The position numbers were made by a program, and so were the translations under genes. Below the pieces are notes generated by a model that worked only from the letters and a program-made list of their open reading frames with translations, did no database searches and was not told where the DNA came from. Shown here one piece after another: positions 35,656 to 47,353 of a DNA stretch of 64,000 nt (its first letter is position 1; each line of letters begins with the position of its first letter). This stretch comes from Hydra vulgaris (taxonomy: Eukaryota; Cnidaria; Hydrozoa; Anthoathecata; Hydridae): positions 37,861,001-37,925,000 of the forward strand of contig NC_088933.1 in the NCBI RefSeq assembly GCF_038396675.1, given 5' to 3'.

Positions 35656-35718
35656 ATCAGGTGGCGTTGATGGAGGATCAGGTGGTGTTGATGGAGGATC
35701 AGGTGGTGTTGATGGAGT
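35656..35718 (+). repeat. 21-bp in-frame triplication
   Basis: TCAGGTGGTGTTGATGGAGG with one more base is repeated three times, adding the seven-residue unit GGVDGGS within the conserved PDG.H segment of the LINE RT. The frame is preserved. Confidence 0.92.
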
Positions 35719-36129
35719 TCATCACTATCTAACTAATCTGAGTCATTGTCCAATTCAATTCTGTTCATATTTAAATTGTTGTTTAATAGAGTTAAATACC
35801 GAAATTATGAAGACTAGCTAATGTTACGTCAACTCACAACAATGGAAATCTTTTGGATGTTTCAAACTACGGACCCATTTACATAATATCAGTGGTCTGT
35901 AGAGTAATGGAGAGCGTCATAAAGGACAAAATAGTAGAACATCTTTCAACAAATAGTTTAATATCTAATGATCAACATGGCTTTGTTAAGGGAAGATCAT
36001 GCCTACAAACATGCTTGAATAGTTTGATCTAGTTGCAAAAGCTACCAAAAGCGGCATTCCAGTTGATATAATATTGAAAGACTTCTGCATAGCATCGATC
36101 AAGTACTGCACACTCAACGTATTTAAGAC

Positions 36130-36960
36130 AAATTAGTAAAACTTAAATCGAAATTTTTTTAAAAATCTCATATTTAACAATCTATGGTTTTAAATGAAAT
36201 GAAATAAAGGTAAATCTATTTTTGTTTAATACAACTACTTATGCTTGTATTTTAAAAAAATTTCCAGATATTTTTTTTTTCCTCTATACAGAATTTAAAA
36301 AGTTTTATAAGGTCACTTTTTGAACTTCTATAGGATTCTTTTTGCTCAGTCAGCACCAAATTGTATTAAATAAAATTTTAAAAATTTCCTAATTAGGACA
36401 TGATTATAGATCAAAAGAGCTAGAACTTTTACAAAGTTTTTAAATCAATAAATATTCTAAACGTTTTCCAATTAATAAGTAAAATTAAACAAAAGATATG
36501 CTGGTACTAATAGTTTTTTTTCTTCTATTTCCTTGAGCAATATTCTATTGTCTAAATGTCTTTACAATAACTAAAATATTTCTTGCGTCGAGTTAAGTCT
36601 TCAGTAAAAATACCTTCACTTTAAAATACAATTCTACGGTCTGGAAATTAAGCTGATTATAGGACTCTATAATATACCCCAATTAGATTAGATTAAATTA
36701 TATAACATAAAATCATAAGCATATTGTATTTGAAATAAATTTTAAAAAATTGCTTGCATTCCTCAGTATAATTTTTGGTGTTTTTCTTTTAAACTAATCG
36801 TTTATGTAGATATCCAGATATTTAACGGAAATGTATGTAGATGTTTAACAATATTTAACTGACATGTTATGTAGATATCCAGATATTTGACGGAATATCT
36901 TGATTGTTTAAACTAATATGAGTACAATTTTTACTAATATGTAGTAATACTAAATATTAG
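36130..36960. other. insertion of unknown nature within LINE
   Basis: About 830 bases separate LINE RT segments that should be adjacent. The stretch is AT-rich and shows no frame, no clear inverted ends and no target duplication. A duplicated GTAGATATCCAGATATTT… motif occurs at 36807 and 36871. Confidence 0.45.
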
Positions 36961-37140
36961 TATAATAGAGTACGACTTGGTTTGAGAAAATTATTAGCAT
37001 ACGGAATAGTAAATAAGATGCTCAACTCGATAATAAACTTCATAAAAGATCAAAAACAGCACGCGGTATTAGGAGACATCTTATCAGACTGGCTTCACGT
37101 GCTTAGTGATATTCCTCAGAGCTCGGTTCTCGGGCCATTA

Positions 37141-37318
37141 CTGCCATAGCTAGGCTACCCCCCTCCTTACTTGGGCTACGAACAACTACCCGCGGCACTG
37201 CTTATAATTTTTATAAAAGACTTGGCATCACAAATCCAGGGCCGCCGAGAGCCGTCACATCGCCTTGGACAGCAACCCTAATTGGCGCCCCTTGGATATT
37301 TGCCGCCGGGAACAAACT
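37141..37318. other. two small GC-rich insertions in LINE RT
   Basis: GCCATAGCTAGGCTACCCCC … CCGCGGCACTG (37144-37200) splits LGPLL from IIFIKDL, and a second stretch starting CCAGGGCCGCCGAGAGCCG (37238) and ending near CCGCCGGGAAC splits the FVDD region. The second starts like many non-autonomous hAT elements (CAGGGCCGCCGAG…). Neither has a recognisable matching end. Confidence 0.45.
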
Positions 37319-38035
37319 GTCCTTTTCTTTTAGTAGATGACTCAAAAATAATTGGAGTCATCCAAGACAAAAACGATTTGACCAGTTTGCAAAATAAAAG
37401 CAAATGTAAAGCAATTTACATTTTTAAATTAAATCAAAAGTTTAACCTTAAGGTTTTGAATGAGTTTTTAAGCTGACCCAATACGCGATTTGACGTTACT
37501 ATTATAGACTTGATTTGCCGGTTCCACTCTTTCTCAAATTCTAATTTTGATAATTGATGCCCATTTAACATTTACCATTTTTTAAGATGTTCTACACGTC
37601 AATAGTGAGACCACATCTGGAGTACGGAATCCATATGGAATCATATAAACCATATGGAATCCAAATAAAATAAAAAACATCAAGCGATTGAGGTAGTCCA
37701 GAGAAGTGCAACTAAACTAGAAGTTGGTAATAAATGAAAGTGGAATAAATAGAATTTAAAAAAACTAAAGACCTTTTACTCAAGTTCAACCCAAGAAAAA
37801 ACTTTCTGACCAGATAACAAAACAATTCTGATGTCCAGTACAATTTCTCAAACAGTATAGTCAAACAATGGAGTTAACTGTCAAAAGTCAAAAACAACTA
37901 ACATTTTAAAAAACAATTATGATAAGTTTACATAATATAAAAATTTACAACTACTATAAATGGTCTTTAATAAAGACTTTATATCACCATTTCTCGCAAC
38001 TTGTCGTTGTAGTTTGATATTAATAATAATAAAAT

Positions 38036-39320
38036 AGAAAGTAAAAGTGTTTAACTATTATATTATATATGAAAAACAAAAAATTAGTTAAAGAATAAAC
38101 TACTTTAAGAGCTAATACAAAAAGAAGTATAAGACAATCAATTTATATGGTGAAATTTCTTACACCCTTTCCAATTACAGTCCTAGCTTGCACTGACATT
38201 GCTCTTTTTATGGAATAAGAAATGTGGAAGATTTTAGAAATAAAAATGCTTACACAAAAAACATAGAAGTTTAAATGAAACTAGACTTAATTTAATTCTA
38301 AAGTTTACTAGACTGTTAAGCTTGAGTTTGCTACATTCCATTGAATATGGTTAAAAGTCATTCAGAAACTTTTCTTCTAACTGACCAGCAAATAGAGCAT
38401 AATAAATCTCTAAAAATTGGATTTTAATATTTTGATTAAATTGATTAAAAAGTTCCATTTATTGAAAAAAATTTGTATAAAAGGATATTTAAAAAAAGTT
38501 GTTCAATGGTTATAGTTGTTTGATGTTTCTTGATTACGAAACCTGAAATTCTTCTGGATTGAACATAACTTGGTAAGTTTTATATCAACAATACTTGAGA
38601 TTGTTTTATAAAAAAAAAGAAATTAGTTTTTATTGTTAAAAATAAATATATGTAAAAACCAAAATAATTCTCATTTTTAACCTTTAACCTATAAACCTCT
38701 TTTATAATTATCTTTTTATAAATCAATATGATTACAGAAATTATTAATAAATAAAAATAAAAAATTTAAAAATTTTTTAGTAAAATACTTTAATTATTTT
38801 TAAAATTAAAGAATAAGGTTTAAACTGAAAAAGCTGAAGTGATTATAAAATTATTATATTCTATTAGTAAAACTTCAAACAAATTTTTCTGAGATATAAG
38901 TTTAAAATTTTACTAAAAAATTGTAACAATAACAAGATAAATTCTTTTATAATATAAAAAAAACTAGGTTCATCCTCATCATCTTCAACATCATCATCAT
39001 TAATATCATTACTTCTTTAGTTTTTTCGTGTCTGTGCTTGCATAAGTTTGGATGCTTTTTAAATGTTGTTTCTTTTATATAAACAAGATTTTTGTATTTT
39101 CTGCAACTTTTTAACTTTAATATTACTTGTTTATTTTAAGTTAGAAAATCTTATTAGACATAACTGCCCTACTAAACCAAAAAGATTTATCTCCTCACTT
39201 TATAATTGTTGGATATTAAGTGTTTTACTAAGTATTTATGACTTATGTTGGACATGAATTTTTTTTCTTAATAGTTTTTGGGATGATAATCAACTATACG
39301 ACTTTTTGGCTTAGTGAGTA
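38036..39320. other. gene-free interval
   Basis: AT-rich, no supported gene. A plus-strand 64-codon frame at 39063-39257 is hydrophobic and Cys-containing but has no motif or splice context. (CATCAT)-type triplets occur at about 38970-39000. Confidence 0.5.
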
Positions 39321-39325
39321 TGTGT

Positions 39326-39402
39326 AGTACCCTTCATACTACATAGTATGAAGGGTACTGCACATAGTATGAAGGGTACATGCATACATTATGTATATAG
39401 TG
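39326..39402. repeat. palindrome and direct repeats beside the giant inverted repeat
   Basis: GTACCCTTCATACT-ACAT-AGTATGAAGGGTAC (about 39328-39359) is a perfect 14-bp hairpin; AGTATGAAGGGTAC recurs at 39366. GTACTGCACAT and the following CATACATT.TGTATATA also occur to the right of the inverted repeat at 41303-41331, so the same sequence flanks it on both sides with an extra insertion on the left. Confidence 0.75.
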
Positions 39403-41301
39403 TATATGGGTCATTCCATGCCAAATGGACCAAAATTTTTAGGATTTCAACATGGACCCCCACAGATTTTGATGAAGCTTAGTGGGTTTGTTAATATCAA
39501 TGAGAAAAGCAGTTCCTGAAAATTTCAGCATAAAATCTTTTGTGGTTCATGAGACATGGTCATTTAAAATTTCTGATTTTTCCAAAAATAATACAGTAGC
39601 AAAAACATGATTTGTTCATACTTTGAAGCTCTATATTTTAAAAACAAAATTTCAGAAAACCTTCTAGTTTTTTTTATTGTTTACAATTCTAGACTTACTT
39701 TAATAAAACTTTGACATTGAATTCTTGAATGTCACATTTTTTCCATAATGGCTACCTAAAAAACGAAAAAATTGTTTGCAAGTATAAAAAGTTGGTTTTT
39801 GATGAGTCAATATACAAAACCTGCAATTTAAGAAGTAAAAAGAAATATTTTTTTAGTTTCTATATATGGTAGGCTTCTAAATTTTTAGAAATTTACTGAG
39901 AAGATACAATTCAGTAAAAAATTATAGACCTCTAAAAATGGTTGCGGCTAAAACTTAGGAAAATGTGCCTCCACTTCAAACCACCGGTAACCTAGGATCA
40001 ACACTGGTTATAATAAGATTTTTTTTTTCTTCTAATTTAGTAGACTTTATTACATTGATAAAAAAATAATAGTGGGTACTCATGGGGAAGTTACAAAATC
40101 AGAACAATGAAAATTGCCCAAAATGCATTAAAAATAATAAAAATAAAGTTATTGTTGTACTTTAGTTTGTATCATATATTGTAATACAAAGTATGTATGA
40201 ATTTAAAAGTATTTCATAATCAGTACTAGAAATAAGTCTTTAGTTAAGCCTGAATTAAATTCAATTTTTAAATAGCCTTAGCTCTTTCCTGCCCCCTCCC
40301 CCGTCCATTTACTTTTTAACATTCACATTTTTCCCCAGACCTTAGAAAAAAATTGTAATTGAACACTTCTCCTTACATGGTACGTCTGGTTTTATGTCTG
40401 ATGTATGAAGTGCCTTTATGCCCAAACACACCACTAAATATACATATATAAAAACTAAAATTTAGTTTTTAATGTTTTCATATAAAACTTATTAGTTTTA
40501 AATTCATACATACTTTGTATTACAATATATGATACAAACTAAAGTACAACAATAACTTTATTTTTATTGTTTTTAATGCATTTTAAGCAATTTTCATTGT
40601 TCTGATTTTGTAACTTCCCCATGAGTACCCACTATTATTTTTTTATCAATGTAATAAAGTCTACTAAATTAGAAGAAAAAAAAAATCTTATTATAACCAG
40701 TGTTGATCCTAGGTTACCGGTGGTTTGAAGTGGAGGCACATTTTCCTAAGTTTTAGCCGCAACCATTTTTAGAGGTCTATAATTTTTTACTGAATTGTAT
40801 CTTCTCAGTAAATTTCTAAAAATTTAGAAGCCTACCATATATAGAAACTAAAAAAATATTTCTTTTTACTTCTTAAATTGCAGGTTTTGTATATTGACTC
40901 ATCAAAAACCAACTTTTTATACTTGCAAACAATTTTTTCGTTTTTTTAGGTAGCCATTATGGAAAAAATGTGACATTCAAGAATTCAATGTCAAAGTTTT
41001 ATTAAAGTAAGTCTAGAATTGTAAACAATAAAAAAAACTAGAAGGTTTTCTGAAATTTTGTTTTTAAAATATAGAGCTTCAAAGTATGAACAAATCATGT
41101 TTTTGCTACTGTATTATTTTTGGAAAAATCAGAAATTTTAAATGACCATGTCTCATGAACCACAAAAGATTTTATGCTGAAATTTTCAGGAACTGCTTTT
41201 CTCATTGATATTAACAAACCCACTAAGCTTCATCAAAATCTGTGGGGGTCCATGTTGAAATCCTAAAAATTTGGTCCATTTGGCATGGAATGACCCATAT
41301 A
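39403..41301. mobile_element. 1.9-kb giant inverted repeat / foldback element
   Basis: The left arm 39403-40210 and right arm 40496-41301 are reverse complements over about 807 bases with only a few differences (for example A6 versus A7 near 39760/40940). They flank a 285-base loop. The outer ends are TATATGGGTCATTCCATGCC and its complement. No protein is encoded. The form fits a long-armed foldback transposon; the GGGTCATTCCATG terminus seems familiar from repeats in other genomes, but I cannot name the family. The near-identity of arms implies recent formation or ongoing gene conversion. Confidence 0.8.
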
Positions 41302-41331
41302 GAGTACTGCACATACATACATTGTATATAT

Positions 41332-42905
41332 AATGATACTAATAACTTGTTTTTTAGAAAAAGTGGAGATTTTTCCTCTTTTTGGCTTAGTAGGGCAGAT
41401 AAGATTGTTGTTGTTCTTATCACAAGTAATTCAATTTTCTAATCTTTTTACACAAATAATTAAATAATAAGCCCTTTTTATAATGATTACATAATTATCT
41501 ATTACATTATGTAACTTCTGCTACAAAATTGTTTATAATAACATTTTCTGAAAGAAAAGTTTTACATGCCTTACTTTAAGCTTAGTATTTAATGCTAAAA
41601 TCATTTTTTGAAGAGGCAGAAAGAGGTTTTAGACCATGTTAATAATTTTAATTTTTTAATTTGATGAAAAAAATATCATAAGGAGTAACACTTATACTTA
41701 TAAGGGACCATCAATTGAGCAGATTACTAATCTTTGCACAGTTTGACTTGTTTACAACTACACCATGTGTATGGAAATATGATTCTATTTTCATAAGAAA
41801 ATCATTATTCGGATTGCAATGTAAACAATACTGAAAGATCTAGTGATGTACCGATGACAAATGATGATTGTGGCTAATAATAGGTTTAATGTATTAATTG
41901 AAGGATACTATAATAATATTAAGGATTTAAATTACATATTTAACATGTACCTATTCATTAGAAGTGATTTGACCTACTAGCCTATGCTATTGGTAATCAG
42001 CAACCAATTAATCGTCTTAACCATTGGCGGAAGAAATTTTTTTAGGGGAAGGTGTAAAAAAACTAACATCATTTTAAAAGGGGGAAGGGGTCAGGCAAAG
42101 ATTGGCAGTTTGACAAGGGAGGTTGTAAAACCAGGAGAAGAAAAAAATGCATTTATAGAAACTATATTAATTTTTGTTTTAATTATTTGTAAAAAAAAAT
42201 TTTTTAATTAAGATAATTTTGTTCATTTGTTTATATAATTTTGTTCATTTGTTTATATAATTTTTACAAAGGTACTTATTTTCATGTCTGCATTTAGAAA
42301 TTAATTCAGGTTTTTGTTTAGTAAATTTTCTTGATCCAAAGAGGTAACAATTTTAAAATTTTCTTGCAAACATACATTTTATAGATATATTATTATTATC
42401 AGGTAAAGTTTTTAGAAATAGACCAGTTTAATTTAAAGTTAGTTAGAATTAAACTATGGTCTATTCTAAAAACTGCATCTGTCTATAATAATATTTCTAA
42501 AAAGTGTATGATATTTTTGGAAGAAAATTTTAAAATTGGTAAACATTTGCAAAAACCAAGGTTTTTGTCTTTGTAACAAGCAAGTTTGAGCAAGTCTTTA
42601 TAACAACTTTAATTATTTTTTTACCTCCGAAAAAATTTAGTTAATTATTTTTAAGTGATATTATTAAAAAGATTTGTTTTCATTCTTCTATTTGGTACAC
42701 CGTTTTGTTTGAAGATTTAATTGTTTATCAAAAAATTTTAATAGATGTTCTTCAATTACTTCATATTAAGTTAAAAAGAAAAAAGAAAAATATAATTCAG
42801 AAAAATTATTCAAAGAAACATTTTCTTATAAAATACAGTAACAATGTAAGTAAAAAAAATTGTAATGAAAACTACTTGTGTTGTTTTTTTATATAAAAAA
42901 TGTTT
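41332..42905. other. gene-free interval with small repeats
   Basis: No supported gene. A hairpin of GTTTTTAGAAATAGACCAGT…TTAA with its near complement spans 42408-42473. TTTTGTTCATTTGTTTATAT plus AAT is duplicated at 42217-42262. A GC-rich stretch at 42010-42130 (GGGGAAGG…AAAGGGGGAAGGGG) looks like debris of a DNA element. Confidence 0.5.
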
Positions 42906-42911
42906 TTGAGA

Positions 42912-43113
<202 letters not shown>

Positions 43114-43563
43114 ATTTTAAGGTCTGCACACTATTGATATGTTCTACACTCTTAAAAATTAAAAATTTGGCATAGTTGTGTCTTTCAGTTGTCACAACTG
43201 CTCAATTTTAATTTAATTCATTTAAATAAATTCTTGCAAACACTTTTAAGTGTTTTTATTTACTGCTGTGTCACAACTACTCAATTTTAATTTGATTCAT
43301 TTAATTAAATTCTTGCACTTTTAATCAAGGTCTAGTTATTGTTATTTTCTATAAATTTATTTTGTAAACTATTATCCTGTAAATTTCCCATTAGGCTTCT
43401 TGACTTAAGTGTATCTATTTATTTAATCTATATTTAATCAATATTAAGTACAAAATTACTTAATATTGAAATTAGTATTTAATTCAATATACATTTATCA
43501 TTATTAACTTAAAACCTGGATTTTACATTACTTAGAATTTATTTTTAATTTTTAATTTTTTAG

Positions 43564-44536
43564 AAATTATGCCCAAAATAGAATTATGCCAGTTGCAGTT
43601 GATCATGAAGAAAAAGGAGTCTATAAGGTTGTTTTGATTGTAGCCCTGACATTATGTGTTTTAAGTGTTCTTACTTTTTCTCTTCTCAAATATTTTCGCA
43701 AAGCAAATTCATGTTGTTATTGTTGTTTCTGGAAAAAGCCAATAAAAAAAGAGACAAGAAATGAGTCTTTTAAAAAATCTGTCCAAAAGTTACCAAATTT
43801 TCGAAATTCAACTCGCTTACCTCAAAAAGCTTATTCCCATGAAAGTTTAAATCTACATGTTGATAATTTTGAGATCCCAGGAAAGATTCAAATACATTCT
43901 GTTCAACCAGATAATTCTTCAACATCTGACTATTTTAGTGTTTTAAGTGCATCGGAAGATGATGATGTTTCAAAAAGAATAACATTTTTAGAAGAACCTA
44001 TTCAGCCAAAACTATATGCAAAAGTTCATAAAAGTAATTCACTGAGATCTTCCTCATCAAATATTTCATCAGAATCTTTTCAAGATCAATTGAATTTAGA
44101 CATATATGCATCAGAGAGAAGATATACCCAGGGGGCTGGTTCACTTGGTAAAATAAAGTTATCTTTACAGTATGAAGATATATCAAAGCAAACACTTTCA
44201 ATAACATTTAATGAACTGTTAAATTTAACACATTTAGGTGAAAATATAATTGGAATTTGCTTCGAAACTATTCTTTTGCCTGATAGACAAGTAGCATATC
44301 AATCTAAAGTAATAGAGCAAGCAAATTTTCAGAATATCAATCAGACTTTTCATTTTTTATCCAAGCCTCAAAATCGAGACTTTGAAGCTCGTACAGTTTA
44401 TATTGCAGTTAAATTGGTTGAAAAATCCCAGAAGGAGATTGCTTATGGTGAGACGCGGATATCACTATTAAATTATGAGATTTATAACCAAGTTTCAACA
44501 GATTTAAGTGTTGGAATAAAGTCATGTTCTGCACAG
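43564..44536 (+). CDS. synaptotagmin-like protein, exon with membrane anchor and C2A
   Basis: The 317 codons from the ATG at 43586 encode an N-terminal hydrophobic segment (about residues 12-36, VVLIVALTLCVLSVLTF), a Cys cluster just inside the membrane (CCYCC, 43-47, likely palmitoylated), a Ser-rich linker and a C2 domain at about 186-312 (LGKIKLSLQYEDISKQTLSI … ICFETILLPDRQ … INQTFHFLSK … GETRISLLN). The aspartates that bind Ca2+ in classical C2A domains are absent, as in Syt14/16-type members, so Ca2+-independent membrane or protein binding is inferred. TTTTTTAG at 43556-43563 is a good acceptor; the frame is open back to it, so translation could begin in an upstream exon. The donor is CACAG/GTTTTC at 44537, phase 0. 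An out-of-frame ATG at 43569 precedes the chosen start. Confidence 0.72.
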
Positions 44537-44617
44537 GTTTTCTTTTTTATTTATTATTTTATTTTAAAATGTTGCACACAAAATATAAAAGGAGGATATT
44601 TAAAAGCTAAGAATTTT

Positions 44618-44619
<2 letters not shown>

Positions 44620-44669
<50 letters not shown>

Positions 44670-44682
44670 ATCATCATCATCA
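44620..44682 (+). repeat. (CAT)n microsatellite
   Basis: About 20 ATC/CAT triplets with one CAA interruption, in the intron shortly after the C2A exon. Confidence 0.95.
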
Positions 44683-44734
44683 GGGTTCAAAAGTCTTTTT
44701 TAAATTTAGTTTTAGTTTAATAAAAAAAAATTAA

Positions 44735-46080
44735 TTATTTTAAAACCTTTTTTTTTAAATGGAGGCTTATTGAGCTCTGAAAAGTTTTTACTTTAAAAGT
44801 TTCACTTTTTTTTGGATTCCTTTATCAGTAATAAAAAAATAAAAATTGGTTTCCTTTATCAGTAATAAAAAAATAGCAGTTGATAAAAGTAGTAGGATGT
44901 ATTTTTCAATATGTTATTATATTTCAATATCATTAAGTCATTTTTTGGTCCTATGGTTTATTTTAGGTTGTTGTTAGGCAAAACCTGCTTAATTAGGTAA
45001 AGTTAAATCTGCTTCTGGATTTCAAGTTCCAAATTTCACATACAGAGTGTGAACCGAAAACTTGTTAACTTTGTCAGAAACTTTAATGAAGTATAAAATA
45101 ATCAAGTTATGATAATCGATTAAAAGGATTTTTTTAAATTTTAAAAACTTTTGAGCATTTTAAGAAACAACTTTAATATTCGTGGACTATTATGCAATGA
45201 TATTTAAAAATAATTGTACAATCTTAATGATCAATACTTTTCAATGATAACAATCTTAACTCAATGAACCAACAGAGAGTGGTTTTCAATGAACCAACAA
45301 AAATGGTTTATTTTAATGCTTTATGTTTTGTTTTAATCTTTATTATTATTTGATTAAATCACAAAAATGTTGCATTGTTAATTATTAACAAAATATGAAT
45401 AAAAATTGCTTAAATAAATTTTTAATGTTGATTAACAAAATTTATTAACTAATGCACCAAATAAAAATTAACATTAAAAATTCTTGCTTTTTAAATTTAT
45501 TATTTCTATATTTTCTTTAATTTTAATTAATAAGTAAGTTATTCTTGTGAATAAAAATTATCATTAAATAATAATGTAAGGATAGGAAATAAATAATTTT
45601 TTTTACTAAGTTCAATGTCCATTGTTCCAGCCTTGTGTGATTTTAGCCCATTTCCATAATATAATCTCTTTGTTCAAATATGACATAATGGAAGAGTTTA
45701 AAGCAATTTTTTATAACTAATTGCCCTTTCTGGTATTGTATATTTTTCAGATCAAGATTGAGTATTTATTATTGTGATATTGCCACTAGGAAGATTGCCA
45801 TCCAAGATTAACAAGCTCCCTTTATCTTTATCTAGATCTCTCTTATCTCCTTATCACCTCCCTTTATCCATAATTGGGGGTTTTATATAAGACTGCATTC
45901 TCCAAGCTGTTTTCACTATAATTAAGTGCCCTCACTTTTTCCTTTACCAAAATAATGCCAATTACAAAATTAAAAAATAACAACATAGCATCATTATTTT
46001 TAAATAAAGATTTGTTTTTCTTAGATATAATAAATAACACTTATTTGTGGCTAATTATATATATATATGATATAATCATT
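44735..46080. other. intronic gene-free interval
   Basis: AT-rich. CCTTTATCAGTAATAAAAAA is duplicated at 44818 and 44852. TTTTTCAG at about 45744-45751 resembles an acceptor, but the following frame stops quickly. Nothing else recognised. Confidence 0.5.
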
Positions 46081-46141
46081 GAGATATAACATAATATGGG
46101 GAATGGGTTGAGCATAATATAGTCATTGATATATAATATAA

Positions 46142-46799
46142 CAGGCCTTGTACATCAGCTCGCCGTGATTTTGATGTCATAAAATTATCTTTATTTTTTT
46201 TAAACTTTTTAAGTAAGCATTAACTTTTTAAAACTACTTCAGTAAAATAAATTACTGCAAAACAAGTTTAATTTACTAATTAAGAAAAACAAATCTGTTA
46301 TTACAAAGTGTTATTTTGTAAATGTACATATTGTGGAATGTCTATTTAGTTTCAATTTTTTTTTGTTTTTTAATATAAAATTTTTTTTTTTAAATTTCAA
46401 TTAACCTCCTCAAGGCCATGAAAGCCACTACAAGGAGGCTACTTTTAGTTGTGGTTTCAACCCTCTATCAACTCTATAACTTCAAAACACAATCCTTGGA
46501 GAACAAGGCCGCTGCATGGAGAAACAAGTTGGCATGGTACTACCAGGGATGTGGTGGGGATCAAATTCGGAACTTCTTGCTTATAAGGAGAGTGCTCTAT
46601 CACTACCGCATTAAGTAAATTAAATTTAGTATTACATTTTTTACTATCATAATAAAATATATAAAAATTAACTCATTAAAATATGTTAATTTTTCTTTTA
46701 AATAAAAAAGTGGCTTGAGTGAAATGGCTTACAACTTTTGTTAAATGGCTTAACGCGTACGTAAATGGCACGCTATTTTACACTTTAAAACAAGGCCTG
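46142..46799. mobile_element. hAT-like MITE hosting a SINE
   Basis: The ends CAGGCCTTGT (46142) and ACAAGGCCTG (46799) are perfect 10-bp inverted repeats in the CA…TG format of hAT. ATATAATA lies at 46131-46138 and immediately after the right end, a likely target duplication if three bases at the left are ignored. No transposase is encoded. A tRNA-derived SINE occupies about a third of it. Confidence 0.6.
46379..46612 (-). mobile_element. tRNA-derived SINE
   Basis: The minus strand begins GCGGTAGTGATAGAGCACTC (46590-46609), which matches a tRNA D-arm/A-box; then an anticodon-like CTCCTTATAAGC and, at about 46556-46574, AGTTCCGAATTTGATCCCC, a degenerate B-box and T-arm. A non-tRNA body of about 140 bases follows, ending in an A-run (T10 at 46381-46390 on the plus strand). 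This is the layout of a tRNA-related SINE. The T-arm and anticodon stem are too mismatched for a working tRNA. Confidence 0.6.
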
Positions 46800-47019
46800 A
46801 TATAATATGGGGAATGGGTTGAAATCAGTTAAGTAAGATGAAAGAATGTAAAAAGTTACATAATGTAATGGTAAAAAAGAGAGAAAAAATCGAACTTTAG
46901 GACGATGGAGGAGGCTCAAGCTTGGCAGATAAAGCAGGTACAGCTATATTTACAATGCATTTTTGGACCTTGTTTGAAAGAGAAAGGCCATCATTAGAAG
47001 AACCAGCGCAAATATGACA

Positions 47020-47353
47020 ACAGCAGGGATGCAGAGTCCCAAAAAGGACTCCGGATTTGAAAGTCACAAAAAGATTACTTTATTCTAGTTTTTGGTATCC
47101 AGGAGCTCTAAAAATATAAATAAGTTTATGGACTACTGATAGGAAAAAAATTAAAACTTTTAGGTTAGAGGAACAATCATTTTTTGAACCCGGAGTCCTT
47201 AAGTATAATGGCGGCAAGGACTCTGGGCTTAAAAACAATAAGTTTCAAGTCATTAAATCTCATTAATTTTTTTCTTATAGCAGATCATAAGTCAACAAAC
47301 ATGTTTAGAGCTTCTGGATATTACAGACTTGGAAAAAGTAAAGATATAAAGCC
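47020..47353. mobile_element. possible nested hAT-like insertion
   Basis: LINE similarity breaks at CAGGGATGCAGAGTCCC (47020) and resumes near AAGCCAGGGCCAGATATATA (about 47352). Inside, GGACTCCGG (47049) and CCCGGAGTCC (about 47190) are inverted. The left end looks like a hAT terminus; the right terminus is not recognisable. Confidence 0.4.

Larger units (their letters stand above)
34700..37930 (+). pseudogene. LINE ORF2, shattered
   Basis: Recognisable pieces in order: the end of the endonuclease (34700-35000); linker FSYINKKQMLDYEGNLIKNK (35436 on); the fingers motif normally written KS.GPDG.H, here expanded to HRSGGVDGGSGGVDGGS… (35655-35725); RT box VVCRVMESVIKDKIVEHLST and NDQHGFVKGRSCLQTC (35890-36020); KLLAYGIVNKML and SDIPQSSVLGPLL (36985-37140); LFVDDSKIIGVIQDKNDL, FVDD being the active-site box (37318-37380); and the C-terminal RPHLEYG (37610). 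Many stops and frame changes lie between pieces. Non-LINE DNA occupies 36130-36960, 37141-37195 and about 37238-37318. Confidence 0.75.
34690..38035 (+). mobile_element. L2/CR1-like LINE, degenerate and interrupted
   Basis: Plus-strand LINE relic. Endonuclease block IAGDF (about 34720) and CETTNILDLIFTE (about 34880) come first, then the linker, RT boxes and a C-terminal tail (TSIVRPHLEYG, FSNSIVKQW) to about 37930, ending in (AAT)n-like sequence at 38020-38035, the usual tail of this LINE type. Coding is broken by an ~840-bp non-LINE stretch (about 36130-36960) and by two short GC-rich insertions in the RT. Confidence 0.75.
46082..46830. repeat. direct repeat flanking the MITE
   Basis: ATAATATGGGGAATGGGTTGA occurs at about 46091-46111 and again at about 46803-46824, either side of the hAT-like MITE. 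The duplicated block is longer than a target duplication, so the MITE probably inserted into a pre-existing local tandem repeat. Confidence 0.7.

Noticed and set aside
39403..41301. Inverted repeat as an origin or viral terminus
   Set aside because: No viral genes or replication proteins lie nearby; a foldback element is the simpler reading.
44537..44734. Extension of the C2A reading frame through the (CAT)n tract to 44734
   Set aside because: The residues after 44536 are low-complexity and the C2 domain is complete by then; a splice donor at 44537 fits better.
46550..46612. A functional tRNA gene on the minus strand
   Set aside because: The anticodon and T stems are too mismatched, and an A-tailed non-tRNA body follows, so a SINE explains it better.
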